From positions 22,322,501 through 22,386,500 of the forward strand of contig OY727094.1 of NCBI GenBank assembly GCA_963402885.1: a stretch of 64,000 nucleotides of DNA. Direction: 5' to 3'. The position numbers were made by a program, and so were the translations under genes. The notes under the pieces were generated by a model. The model was not told where the DNA came from. It saw nothing but the letters and a program-made list of their open reading frames with translations, and ran no database searches. Below are positions 10,905 to 22,339 of the stretch, piece after piece (position 1 is the stretch's first letter; every line of letters begins with the position of its first letter). The stretch comes from Antedon bifida. Lineage: Eukaryota > Echinodermata > Crinoidea > Comatulida > Antedonidae.

Positions 10905-13240
10905 CAGGGAAATATGTCGATATAAAGATACAAAGTGAACCACACACAGGTTCTACGTAGTTGACGTGCCCAGTCCTGCCATATTAGGTTGGAAGTCATC
11001 CAATGACCTGGGCATAATATCAGTAAAACCAGATAACTAAACCAATTGAGGAGAAGACCACAAAAACCACCCAATGACAATCGAAGAGCTAAAGAAACAA
11101 TACCCTGAATGTTTTGATATAATAGGCAGCTTTACAGGAGCAACGCCAATTCACCTAAAAGATGATGCACAACCATACATCGACGCACCTAGGAAGTGTA
11201 GTATACACCTTAAACTGAAACTAAAAATAGAACTAATAAAAATGGAACAACAAGGGATAATCAAAAAAATTGACCACTATACAGACTGGTGTACCAGCAT
11301 TACAACCAGCATAAAAAAGGATGGAAGTTTATGTATATGCTTAGACCCAAAGAGACTCAATCAAGCGATGCCCGCACAAAATACCAACACTCGAAGAACT
11401 GACACCACAATTTGAAAATGCAAAATACTTCTCATTATAAATTACCAATCGCCATACATATCAAAGCTTGCAGAAACTGCACAACCGATTAGAGAGCTGC
11501 TAAAGAAAAACGCTGTATTCTTGTGGCAAGATGTCCACCAGGAAATATTTGAGAACATTAAACATTCCGTAACAGAAACATCTTGCCTACAATACTGTGA
11601 CCCAAATAAAGAAACTACCATTAGAGTTTCCGCCTCACAGAAAGGCCTGGGGGCTTGTTTGGTCCAAGATGGTAAACCAATCGCATTTTCATAAAAAACG
11701 TTAACGTCTACACAACGGGAAACACTAGCTGTGGTCTTCAGAGTTACTGGCTTCCATATGTATCTATTTGGTAAGCACTTCAAAGTAATCACTGACTACA
11801 AGTCACTTATAGAAATGATATGGCTGAAGCCCATCAAATGTGCTCCACCAAGATTACAGAGACTCTTTGTCAAATTGCAAGGATATGACTTTGATATTCT
11901 ATACCGCAAAGGAAAAGATATAGTAATGGCAGACACATTAAGTCGACTCCCTAACCCATCAAAAACAGCAGAAATATCGCTAGACATCGGAGTAGATGAG
12001 TTACAAATATATCTGGTAAACTTTGGAGAAACAAAACACAACTAAGATCAGAAACCTAAAACACTCTGAAACACGTTATCCAGGAAGGAGGTCAGACCAA
12101 ATCACGGCCTCTATTGGACATTCAGAGACGAGTTGGGCGTGGAGACGGAATAATTTTCAAGTGCTGACAGGTTGTCATTCCTGAAACACTACACAATGAC
12201 ATATTAAACCAACTACACCAGGGACACTTTGGAAATAAAAAAACAAGGCGACGTGAATCTGTTTATTGGCCAGGACTTACAAAAGACAAACTCATAAAAC
12301 AATGCACAACAGGCCAAACATTTCAACACCAACAACATTACTACCACATAAAAACCCATCAACGCCATGGACCAAGCTTGGAACAGATCTGTTCACCCTA
12401 CATGGACAAGACTACCTCATCATAACTGATTACCACTCAAAGTATCCAGTCTTACACAAATTAGAAAGCACCAAATGCCAAGCAGTTGCAAAAGCCACAG
12501 CCTCTCTCTTCAGCATATTTGGGCCACCACAAGAGCTCATCTCAGACAACAGATCACAATATACCGGCGAGCCATTCCAGCATATGTGCAACAAATGGGG
12601 CATCAAACACACAACATTGTCACCAAGATATCCCAGATCTAACAGACTCGCAGAGAGAATGGTACAAACAGTGAAGACAACATTTAAAAAATGCATAGCA
12701 AACAATGACAACATCAACTTAGCACTAACTATACCATAGAGCAACAAACCAGTCGATTGTAAACTACCATCACCAGCTGAAATACTATTAAAATACCACT
12801 AAGAACAAACCTCCTAAGTTACCATGACACATCTCAAGCAAAGCAGGATAACCATGAAAGATGAATGATTAAAGTAGGAAAATGAAAGAAAATCATGACA
12901 AACATTCTGGTAAAGAACTTGTTCCAATTCAGGTCAACCAGCGTGTTAGAACGTATGATGCAGATAAATCACATACATGGACACCAGCAATTGTAAAGGA
13001 AGCGTGCAAAGAACCTCGATCATATATAATGGAGACACCTAATTCAACCAATCTTCGCCGAAACAGAAGCCAACTCAGAGACATCCAACCTCGGAAAGTT
13101 CAAACGAAACACCAAACCAACAACCAAATCCTACTCTGAATGCCAACAATGCAGTTACACCCAAAAACAAAATCACCACACAAAGAGGCCGAATAATAAA
13201 GAAACCAAACAGACTGATAGAAGGCAACTAAATTAACTAT
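10905..13240 (+). mobile_element. Ty3/gypsy LTR retrotransposon fossil, copy B
   Basis: Parts in order: the start of the reverse transcriptase (11.07-11.4 kb), the RNase H domain (11.45-11.98 kb, ending in the A-D-T-L-S-R motif), an integrase zinc-binding stretch (12.18-12.3 kb), the integrase core (12.35-12.75 kb) and a C-terminal basic tail (to about 13.23 kb). The central reverse transcriptase is missing. Its protein is close to copy A in the shared segments, so both belong to one subfamily (K02A2.6-like gypsy polyproteins). It is broken, with several breaks, and looks old. A candidate but unproven 3' LTR lies between 13.25 and 13.93 kb. Confidence 0.87.
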
Positions 13241-13434
13241 CAGACTGTAAATATGTTATGAAATAAAATGTTAAAGTTTTCAATGTTATAAAAAAAAAGC
13301 ATAAATACTGAAATATGATCGTATCGTATCATACATTACCTAAACTTCTACAAATAGTAATATAACCAAATGTTAGGGACAGTTGTTCAAATTAATCATC
13401 ATATTGTAATCTGTGAATACAATATAATAATTAA

Positions 13435-13800
13435 AGATGTATTGTCCCCCTGAAAAAATAATTCTTAACAACATTTTTGTTGAATATGCCATTTTAATGT
13501 CACCTAATAGTTATCCACTTTGACCAAAAATTGGATCGAAAAAAAAATGTATTTACCTAAAAAAACTGTAATTTAAAGCAAAAAATTGTCAAATTGGCTT
13601 CCAGCCAATGGGGTTTTGGTTTAATTTAAGCATTTATTTTGTCATTTTATAAGTGAAAACATTATTTTTTTGTGGTTTTTTTTCTACGGAAGTGATTAAC
13701 TTTATTATAACTACAAAATAACATATTCAAAGTCCGATTTAATTAATCCATACTGTACCTCTATGATAAATCGCATAAAGGTTATAGCACCACCTGTTGG
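13435..13800 (+). mobile_element. TTAA-flanked MITE fragment (family AGATGTATTGTCCC)
   Basis: TTAA at 13431-13434 is followed by AGATGTATTGTCCC, the terminus of the complete element at 43658-44189. The inner sequence (gttatccactttgaccaaaaattgg) matches that element's inner sequence as well. No matching right terminus is seen, so the copy is truncated or has diverged. Its right limit is approximate. Confidence 0.7.
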
Positions 13801-14580
13801 TCGCTTAATGTATAGATAGACAGCACGCTACTATGGGATGCACGGATGATGGAGACAATAAACTTGTCCTCAATCCTGATCCTTGTCCTTGTTTCATATT
13901 GTTCTCTATCACCTCATTAGTTCAGAAACATACATCAGTTAGTAGCCTAGTTTTTTTTAAAAAGTTGTATTTGTTTGTAGTCTAGTTAGGCCTTATTCTG
14001 GCCTTTTTTGTTGTTGAAACCCATCTCACATTGATGATACCCATCTCACATTGATGATACAGGATATTTTAGTCTAGGTCTAACCTTGTTTCGCGTCATA
14101 ACAGGAAACGTTCTGATTGGATACAACATTGAATTGCACTAGCGCCTTATGCAAAAACGGTACTATTAACCGTTTTCAACTGATATGCTTCAAGCGTCGA
14201 ACAATGCGTTATACGCTAACCCCTAACTGTTCAGACACATTTTTTTTAACGTTGTACGCTAAAATTGCCATGGGTCTTAACAGGGCCTATGACTATTGTT
14301 CATCATCATTATCAGGTAGCATGTATCACACACATTCCATTAACCACTAAAAACAACAGTTAAAAGCGTTGGTGGTGTTTAAAGTACACATACTTTGGTT
14401 TATTATATACGATTACTCGTAAGTGACAAATACTTGGGATTGTAATTCTGCTTTAGCATTGATATTAAATCATCTTGAGTCATATTAAGAGATTTTACCA
14501 GCTTAGGCCTGTCTGTGTGTGTTTGTTAACTGTGTTCAAACAACAATAAGTAGCGGACAGAAGTAACCTTCTTTATGTAC
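13801..14580. other. Non-coding; short direct repeat
   Basis: It contains a 20-bp unit (cccatctcacattgatgata) repeated twice near 14020-14060. The stretch near 13780-13930 ('...caataaacttgtcctcaatcc...') resembles the end of an LTR but has no proven partner. No gene is supported. Confidence 0.4.
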
Positions 14581-14584
14581 CCAA

Positions 14585-14667
14585 GCAACTGCTGAGCTTG
14601 AACATACCAGTAAAGCTTCAATGAAGGGTTCGAGGCCGACTCGCTCCTAGTTCTGGTGGTGGAACAA

Positions 14668-14699
<32 letters not shown>

Positions 14700-14905
14700 A
14701 CAGTGTACACAGTTATAACCTGTGTGCACTTTAAAGAACCCAGTTCATTATTCGAAAAGAGTAGGGGGTTACCCCGGTGAACTGTGGTTCACAAAATAGC
14801 CCCTGTATCAGGGGGATTACCACCTATCTGATAGGACAGTGATTAATTCACTATTGGTAATCCTTGGCCACATTGTCTAAAGACATAAAATTAAAAAAAA
14901 AAAAA
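14585..14905 (+). mobile_element. SINE with conserved metazoan core
   Basis: A degenerate tRNA-like head ends in a B box (gggttcgaggccgac). The centre has ttaaagaacccagt-type sequence (ctttaaagaacccagttcat), then cgaaaagagtagggggttac and cccggtgaactg. The 3' part reads ggacagtgattaattcacta, then ggtaatccttggccacattg and poly-A. The tail matches that of the SINE at 4335-4625, while the central domain is absent there. From memory, the core resembles SINE cores of echinoderms and hemichordates. Confidence 0.85.
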
Positions 14906-14949
14906 ACATTGTTCAAGAAATCGTTTGTTGCTATGGACACTACAAATCA

Positions 14950-15401
14950 AATGAATAGGAATAATACCAAACAAAGACGATGACATTCGAAAAAGGGATG
15001 ATGATTACTTAAAAGAGAAAGACATATATTTTGCGCTAAAAGACACCATTGACTGTGACCATCTCGTTGGTGCACAAAAGATTAAAAATGATCATAGTGA
15101 ACGTATCAAAGCGATATAGTCCAGTTTAAACATCAAAGGTAAACAAGTTAATTTCTTCAGATCTGAGGATGCAGTGAGAATTCTTACAAAAGATGTCCCA
15201 TTATCTGTAAGAAACAAAGAAATATTGGACACCTTAAAAAAGCTAGGATGGATTAATGGAAAGCTTTCACAATTTTTGAATGGTGATAGGGCTGTATTGG
15301 TTGAAACTTTTAAAGGAAGTCTACCAAGGTTTACCAAAATCAGTGATAGAATCCTTCATAAAGACCAAATAATGTGCTCTATTAAATGTGATGAGCTATG
15401 A
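14950..15401 (+). pseudogene. Unrecognised coding remnant
   Basis: One frame runs from about 14952 to the stop at 15399-15401, broken only by a single TAG near 15117. It reads KDDDIRKRDDDYLKEKDIYF at the start and later VPLSVRNKEILDTLKKLGWI, then FLNGDRAVLVETFKGSLPRF. It looks like a genuine protein (charged, balanced composition) and ends in CDEL. The family is not recognised. It starts just 3' of a SINE poly-A and has no visible intron. It may be a retrocopy or part of an unrecognised element. Confidence 0.5.
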
Positions 15402-15780
15402 CGAAAAAGACAAAAATCCTATATTTTATATTCGGGTGGCCATACGATGACGTATATAATAAAAATAAATGTCACCGTTTATTTTAGAAACTATGAAGGT
15501 TTAAAAAAGACATAATTTTGACAAATTTTTGAACTTTTTCATTAAAAACACGCACGAATTGTCTAATTCTACGTGCGCATATGACGTGATTTTAAGCTGT
15601 AATGGTTTAAAATTTGGTAAACTAAACACTGTATAACGTTATATTCAGTTTAGCACAGATGAAATTACGAGACCCATCGTTTAATCCAATTTTTTAACAT
15701 GATGACGTCACCAAAATGTAGCACAAAGATACATACATATACATATGGGATCCTCCTCTTCTAGCAATTTCGGAAGATAA
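15402..15780 (-). repeat. Dispersed 'gacgtcatcatatggcc' repeat, copy 2 (inverted)
   Basis: Reverse-complement landmarks of the 660-1330 repeat are present: ggtggccatacgatgacg near 15435 and acatgatgacgtcaccaaaa near 15696. The phrase 'cacgaattgtctaatt' also occurs in copy 4 at 49.56 kb. Confidence 0.68.
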
Positions 15781-17029
15781 TTATCTATATATTAATGCTA
15801 CTAAATTGTTTGCGTATATTACGTATCTCCTCCAAAAGTATGTGCTCACATTTTGCACACTGACGTTTATTGATGGGTCGCACACGATAGGCTATGTCAA
15901 TTTCCTGAATTTTAAGGATAAACACCAAAAAAAGGCAAAAAATAGCAGTAATTTGACGTCTCAGCGACCATGTTGCGTCACTGTATAAACTATGCAACCT
16001 CCTCTGTTGTGTACCGCCATGGCCGTATCTACAAATACCATGCCGGGCCGCCAAAAAACAGTCTTTAGTCAACCGTATCAAATGATCGCATCGTTGAAGT
16101 TTTAATTAATTACACCTATTCTTTGAACAGAATGATTTTCGTAAATCACGGTTTGGCTCAGTGAGTAAAACGCTGTGGCCGTAAATATTTCCGAATTGTA
16201 TTCTTGATAATTTGTTTGTTTGTTTTTTTTTAATAATTGTCAGTGGCCGGGAAGAGTGTGCTTTTATTACATTTAATCATGCCATGCGAATTATTATTAA
16301 GGCAGTTACTTCTAGACCACAATTTAATTACAAAAGTAGCAAGTAGGTAACAAAATCTACAACACAAAAAAAATTGCAAAATATCAAAACCAAAAAAAAA
16401 TGAAAATGAATAAATTTAACAATTCATGTTTCCGCAGCAATGTGTTTTTCATTCGATTAATGTCCACTTTTATATTTTATCTATATGTATCAAATAATTA
16501 ATACACCATGAAAAACCCCAAAATAATATAGTTTGGTATTTTATACTTTTGTTAGTGTTTGCGCGCATCATCTAATTCACACAGCACAATTTTTTCTTTA
16601 GCATCTTTTATTTTGTCAAGTCTAAACAGTAAAAAATAAAGTCTAAAGCTCCATATCCAGTATTGCTTTCATTTTTAACTTTCAGATATTTCAAAGTGAA
16701 GGGATAGTGTATAACAAAATGAATGGTTCCGTAAATATAACTGATTAAAAATATGTATATTTTTCCACAAATTTGCATTAAATTACCTATTCTTTAGCAA
16801 ACGTTTTCTAAAGTTTACCTATCTAATTTTTAAACTTTTGCTTTTGCAGTGTGCGAGCATGAAAGAAATATTTCTCCTTGATGCGAGAACACATCTGTAA
16901 AATCATCAATTTGAAGGATTTAAAGTTACTTTTATGTGCTTCTCCTTCATAAAAGTACTAAGGCCTAATTCTAAGTTGTGGTGTGCATGAAGTATTCACA
17001 ATAAAATTAGTTAACAAATTTGGTATCGA
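15781..17029. other. Non-coding, nothing recognised
   Basis: AT-rich. Two opposed frames of 60-98 residues near 15.8-16.1 kb have no support from domain or splice signals. Confidence 0.4.
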
Positions 17030-17400
17030 AATTAGTGGTTGATTTTTGTTACATTAGTGGTTATGTTTACATTAGTGGTTGATTTTTGTTACATTAGTGG
17101 TTATGTTACATTAGTGGTTATGTTAAAGTAGTGGTTGATTTTTGTTACATTAGTGGTTATGTTACATTAGTGGTTATGTGGTTTATCAGTCTATCCACCT
17201 CTCGTAAGCGACCTACTTTCTAAAATGAGCACACACCGTAAGCAACGATCTCTCTTAAGGGACTCCTTCTCATAATCGACCACCTCTCGTAAGTGACCAC
17301 CTCTCTTTGACGATGGTCGTTCAATAGAGTTGGTAATTTACGAGAGTTGGTTGTTACAGGAGTTGGTCGATTATGAGAAGCGGTCCCTTATGCTTTGGAT
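17030..17400. mobile_element. Small fold-back element, relative of the 29.5-32.6 kb element
   Basis: The left part has direct repeats of acattagtggttatgtt. Then comes one arm with 'ccacctctcgtaagcgac' and 'ttctcataatcgaccacctc' phrases (17205-17305). The other arm has the inverted phrases 'gatggtcgttcaatagag' and 'ggtcgattatgagaagcggt' (17310-17390). The hinge is near 17308. The same phrases make up the long arms at 31.4-32.4 kb, so this is a shorter member of that family. Confidence 0.85.
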
Positions 17401-17729
17401 AATTCAGATAGACTGGATATCAGGCGCGGATTTAAGCGGGGGCTAAACAGGCTTTAGCGCGCCCCCCCCCCCCCTAAAATTTATCAGCCATGTCTTTTTT
17501 AAATAAAATAATGACTATTTTTATTTTTCTGCAACCCGACGGATCGTTTATCATTTAGGCCCGGGCCTAGTTTAGTTAAGTTATCTTAATAAACGGTCGC
17601 TGAATAACGAACGTTGTGTGTGATCAACATGGAGTAGAGCGTTCTCAACGTTTGGTTGAATACAACGAAACTTTTCGATAGGTGGTGTTATGCGTATCGG
17701 GCACGTTGGTTCCGTTTGGAACCCACTAA

Positions 17730-17862
17730 AGCCTGTTTTCCTGTCGACGTCAAGTTGAAATGATAACGATAGAAATCGTTAACATTTCAATGTTTACGTA
17801 GAGGATCGCTGATTATTGTTAACGATAGCGTCGACTAACGTCAACAGGAAAACAGGCTTTAA
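17730..17862. mobile_element. 133-bp MITE with 17-bp inverted ends and TA flanks
   Basis: AAGCCTGTTTTCCTGT at the left end is exactly complementary to ACAGGAAAACAGGCTT at the right end. Both ends are flanked by TA. A second inner pair (gataacgatagaaatcgtta, gttaacgatagc) strengthens the hairpin. TA duplication suggests a Tc1/mariner-type MITE. Confidence 0.8.
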
Positions 17863-17959
17863 GTAAAATGATGTCATGTTAAAGCATGTCGTCACTTCGA
17901 TCCAATTTAAATAATTATTATGTGACATTTAATTGGCAAATTCAACAAAAAATATTTAA

Positions 17960-18165
17960 AGACCCATTCCCTACAATTTGTGACGTTTTCTAAAAAAAAT
18001 AATGCATATATACCACCTTAAAAACATTAGGCCTAAGCCATGTCATTCCTTTTCTTAAATGTACGTTTTATGGTAAATTATGATAAAAAGAGAGAAACAT
18101 GCACTACCTAAGTAGCTTGCAGTGAATGTTCTCTCGTGGACGGTCTTTAGGCCTAGCCTTTTTCT
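17960..18165 (+). mobile_element. Left-end fragment of the TTAA element found at 41311-43653
   Basis: TTAA (17956-17959) is followed by agacccattccctacaattt. The next 200 bp match the left end of the FET-intron element almost throughout (for example tggtaaattatgataaaaag and cctctcgtggacggt-type sequence). The match stops near 18165, and no right end is seen nearby. The small opposing frames here are chance. Confidence 0.82.
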
Positions 18166-18566
18166 AGGCCTAATTATTTGTTCGGGGAAAATATCTTTAT
18201 GATGTATCTCATTGTCCATGGTGTTCAGGAGATATTTCATAGCACAATATCTACAAATGTCATTGTACTCTTATTTATTCAGTGCGAGTTGTGTGATCCT
18301 CTTAACAAAAAACACATGCGCTCTAATCTATGCCTTACAGTAGGCCTATGTTCGTTTACATATTTTGTATAGCTGCATTCACTGAAGCTGTTGTTTTTGA
18401 TAAAATAACAATCCCTAAATCAGTCTTGAAAATGTCAGATACCGAAATTTTTCCAGGGCCTTGGGCCCTTGGCGGACCCCTGGCCCCCTGCTACTCAATA
18501 TAAAAGTCAAATCAATATTCATATATTTAGCCCCCCTTAACCTACAATGCTGGATCCGTCCCTGAC

Positions 18567-19440
18567 TGTTATATCAACATACTTTGAATTAAAGACAACA
18601 TTGATAGAGCAGTTTCATTATTTACAGTGTGAGTATGTTCCACCACTCAAGTAACATACAACAGCAACCACACACAAACACTACATTAGACTACTATTAG
18701 AAAAATCTATACATAAATTAGGTTTATTTTATACTTCAACCTTGTACAGTAGCAATAGTGTAGTGTCATAATTATCAAAATAATGACATTAAAGTATTTG
18801 TTCCATACTATAATAATACTGTTAATTAAGGTCAAAGTGTATGAAGCTGAATTTGTGGATTTGGTTGGCACATCTGCTTTTGATTTTATTGAACACAATA
18901 TATAAAAAAATACTGAAGATCATTATTTTAATTTAAGCCATTAATATTTCAATATGTCACTCGCATGCTGGTAACGCATGGTTGATTTTTATTGTTGCTG
19001 ATAAACCTTTCTTTGTGAACTATATTATAATAATTATAATAATTTATTGGAAACTTCACTTTTACAACTGTGGCACACTTTGATGATAAAGGTGCGTCCA
19101 ATTAATAACTTAAAATGAAACAAAATAAATGTTGTGTGAAATACAGCATACAAAAATAAATACAAATATTAAAAATAAATCAAAATATATAAAAATAATA
19201 GAATATAGTGTGAAATACAAAATATAAGGCATACACTAATAAAAAAAAAATTAAAAACTTGAATTGAATTGAATGAATCAAAATAAATAAAAATGTTTAG
19301 ATACACACAAAACATAAATTTAAACAAAGATACTTAAAAACTTGTCAACATTAAATAGACAAAAATCAAAATGATATACAAAAGTTGAAAAGCAATTTAT
19401 AACACAACATTGACATTAGTAGTTTAAAAGAGCACATCAT
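18567..19440. other. Non-coding, nothing recognised
   Basis: AT-rich, with runs of aaaataaa-type sequence at 19.1-19.3 kb. Part of it may be the unrecognised 3' end of the minus-strand LINE that follows. Confidence 0.35.
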
Positions 19441-21010
19441 TTCTTCCGTAAAGATTTAGTGATTTACAGAATTTGTCAATTAAAGATTTAATAATATTAT
19501 CAAATCATTGTCATTGCCTAGAATGAGAAGAGTTTTGTTGATTACATCTAAATTTTGAAAATAGTCATAAAAATTAAGAGATTAAGATTAAGTTCCAAAA
19601 GTTTTAGAAATTTGGTTTTTTCTTTCTTCTTATAGAGTGGTACATGAAAGTGCATAATGGTTTCTTCATTTCTGTTGCACAATTTACAACAACCATTAGC
19701 ATTAGAGTCATTTGACCATTTAGATGTTTTTCTTTCAAAGGGAAGTTTCAAGTTTTGGTTCATTTTTTATAATATTCAATTGATGTTTTACTTTTACCAT
19801 CTTCAACCCAATGAGAGAGAGCTAGATCTTTCATAATTATTTTTGTATTGGAAGCTCAGTGGGCATCTACCACAATTATCAATGATATTTTGAACACATA
19901 ATGGAATTTTAAATGAGAGATCATTCAAGTTCTCTTTCAATTTAGTGTTTTCAGTAATATCCTAGGCCAACGTTCGTCTTCCATCTTTAAAATTCTTTCC
20001 ATATAATTAATTCTATGTACATTTTGAATATATGAAATTTTTGACCACCCAAGTTCCCCATAAAGAGTAGCACAGGGGGTATTCCGAGAGGCCTTAAGGA
20101 TAAACCTTGCCATTTGTAATTGTAATCTTTCAATTCTTTCACAATCACTTTTACTACCAACCCAAATAGTACTACCATAATTTATTGATGGAAGTGCAAT
20201 TGTTCGCCAGAGGTTATCACCATAATTTGCTTTCAGTTTCATCTTTGTCCGTTAGAAGAGATAAATTTCTTATTATATTTTGTTTTAAGATTCTGGTGGG
20301 GTTTCTGGACTGCAGCACAGTTCATGACTGTATTTTAATAAATACCCGTCACAATGATCGCCTGTGCTCCCGACATCAAGCATCAAGGACACAGGCTTTT
20401 TTCCATGCTATAGCAATCAGGTTACCCTGTGTCTGGGACCAGCTTCCCAGACCTAGAAAGCTCATTAGAAAAGTTCATATTCATTTTGATTCGCTGTAAC
20501 TGTATTTTGTCTTTATGTCTTTTATGTGTAAACTGACTTTGGGGTTGGGTCAACCGGCTCAGCTACAGTGATTAAGTTCACTTAGGTTGACCCTGGTCTC
20601 CCCAATTTCAGTTTTTTTTTGTTATGTATACTCAAATAGACCAAATAAATAATTAAATGAAATAATATACTCTATTAAAATTGTTTAATTAACATATTCT
20701 ACATGGCTATGGTCATTTGCACCTCTTGATATCATTACACCTAGATATTTATATGTTTCACACTCAGTTATCGACTGGTTTCCTAATTTCCATAATTTGT
20801 GTTTATCTATTTTCTTACCTGCAACAAGTACATTTGATTTTGTTGCTCATTTTCAGCTAATAGCACAATATCATCTGCCCAGAAATGGTCTCCTTGCCAT
20901 ATATTATTAATATGTACTCCTATATCATTTGATTTTAGAGTTTTTGGGGGATTGGGTGTTCCCCTCCCAGCCTCAGAACATTTTTGAAAAAATAGATGCT
21001 TACACACTGT
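19440..21010 (-). mobile_element. LINE relic, minus strand, split by a second LINE
   Basis: On the minus strand the reverse transcriptase motif FWADDIVLLAENEQ lies near 20.9 kb. It is followed, beyond an insertion, by ALPSINYGSTIWVGSKSDCE and AR-F-I-L-K-A (20.24-19.94 kb). A C-terminal knuckle follows (C-K-L-C-N-R-N-E-E-T-I-M-H-F, 19.70-19.63 kb). These are the usual C-terminal parts of a non-LTR element. The second residue of the active-site box reads W-A-D-D instead of F/Y-A-D-D, and frames are shifted between blocks. It is a dead copy; the clade is not assigned. Confidence 0.85.
20285..20662 (+). mobile_element. LINE 3' end inserted in the opposite orientation
   Basis: A plus-strand frame ends at 20499 with HQASRTQAFFHAIAIRLPCV and W-D-Q-L-P-R, the C-terminal block of a LINE. 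A 3' UTR (gtgattaagttcacttaggt) and an aaataaataattaaatgaaa tail follow. The 3' UTR resembles the LINE tail at 30.87-31.0 kb. It interrupts the minus-strand LINE, so it is the younger of the two. Confidence 0.8.
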
Positions 21011-21600
21011 TTAACAGGCTAGAGCAACTGTTTCCATCACATTTAATAACAAATGTTACATAATGTAAATTTAAATAAATCCTTCCTAAATACTGTATGG
21101 ATCTTTTTCGACGAACTAATAATAAACTTTGATCGAAAAACACAAAATTAACATTTGGTAATGCGGTACTCCGAAAATGCCTCGATAGTGCATGTGTTGT
21201 GTACTGTGTTTTGTTGGTGGTCTGTTAACCTTAGATATATACCCTATAGCCGGGTGAATAACTCAATGTAATTTAGTATACAATGATTGCAGTAATCACC
21301 ATGTCTATAACACAAATCAATAAAACGCCAAATACGCCACACACTTTTTTTCGGCCGTGTACATACAAGACATATCATGTTTATTTTTTGCCTATGAAAT
21401 AATAAAAGAACACCATGTTTCTCGTTTATTTTTATCGTTTATACTGCATACCATTATTATATAAAAAACCTACACGAGAAAAAAGTTCACGATATTACAC
21501 TCCACTCAAGGGTGTAAATATACCACGCTAACGCTTGCATACACGGAGGACCAAGGCGGTAATTAACTGAAATGGAAAATGGTGTATTTTGGAGAGTGAT
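21011..21600. other. Non-coding, nothing recognised
   Basis: No gene or repeat recognised. Confidence 0.4.
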
Positions 21601-21610
21601 AACGTCACGC

Positions 21611-21737
21611 ATTTTCCAACTCACACTTTTCGACAGGCAACTCTCATTTTCCGACCCGCAACTCACATTTTCCGACCCGCAACTCGCATTTCCCGACCCG
21701 AAACTTGCATTTTTCCAACCCGCAACTCGCATTCGCA
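21611..21737. repeat. 20-bp minisatellite 'cgacccgcaactcgcatttt', locus 2
   Basis: Six degenerate copies in a row (for example ccgacccgcaactcacattt). The unit is the same as at 7529-7612. The open frames on both strands are produced by the repeat. Confidence 0.9.
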
Positions 21738-21825
21738 AACAATATAAACAATTTCATTTTTTCCATATTTAGGCCTGGCTAACTAAGCCTAGGCTAGGCC
21801 TGATCGACTTTAAACAACATCATTG

Positions 21826-21900
21826 GGAATTTCGCGCACCCTTTATTTTCGCGATAGTTGTTCAATCCCGAAAATAAAGGGCGCGCGAAAATAAAGGGCT
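21826..21900. repeat. Short perfect-stem hairpin
   Basis: cgcgcaccctttattttcg pairs with cgaaaataaagggcgcgcg around a loop of about 18 bases. The right side continues gaaaataaagggctttacag. It looks like the terminus of a MITE, but its partner end was not found. Confidence 0.65.
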
Positions 21901-22339
21901 TTACAGTAATTCATTTGTTGATCTCACCGGGCGATGTTTTCATATATGTCTTGCACAAAATCGCGAATATCTCTACCTAAAAAGTGGGTTTACTTTTGTT
22001 TTACTGTTACGATTTACTTTTTTGGTACCATTGTAAACCTAATTATTTTAGTCTAAATTGCATGTCAATCAGATCACAAATGTAGTTTCAATCAGCTTGT
22101 GAGTGATATATTAAGCCTATGGCTTAAATATAAAAAAATATACAGTACACAGATAAGTTGTGTGTCAATACTTTATTATTGGGTTCAATGAGAACCACTA
22201 CACAAATTACCTTTTTTAACTAGCTACAGTAAGCAAACTCAATTCAAGGTTAAGCGTGTGGGCTGTGATCATGATGTATAGCGAAACAGACCTACTACTA
22301 GGCCTAGCCGTAGCAAGGCTTGTGTAGGCCAAGGCAATC

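Larger units (their letters stand above)
17421..18566. mobile_element. Degenerate hAT-like element with CAGG...CCTG ends
   Basis: The left end reads CAGGCGCGGATTTAAGCGGG followed by gggctaaa. The reverse complement of the right end reads CAGGGACGGATCCAGC and later ggggggctaaa. The flanks (actggatat on the left, actgttatat on the right) could be a decayed 8-bp target duplication, as hAT elements make. No transposase frame is visible. Two smaller elements lie inside it. The pairing of the two ends is inferred; they could instead be two separate fragments. Confidence 0.55.
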
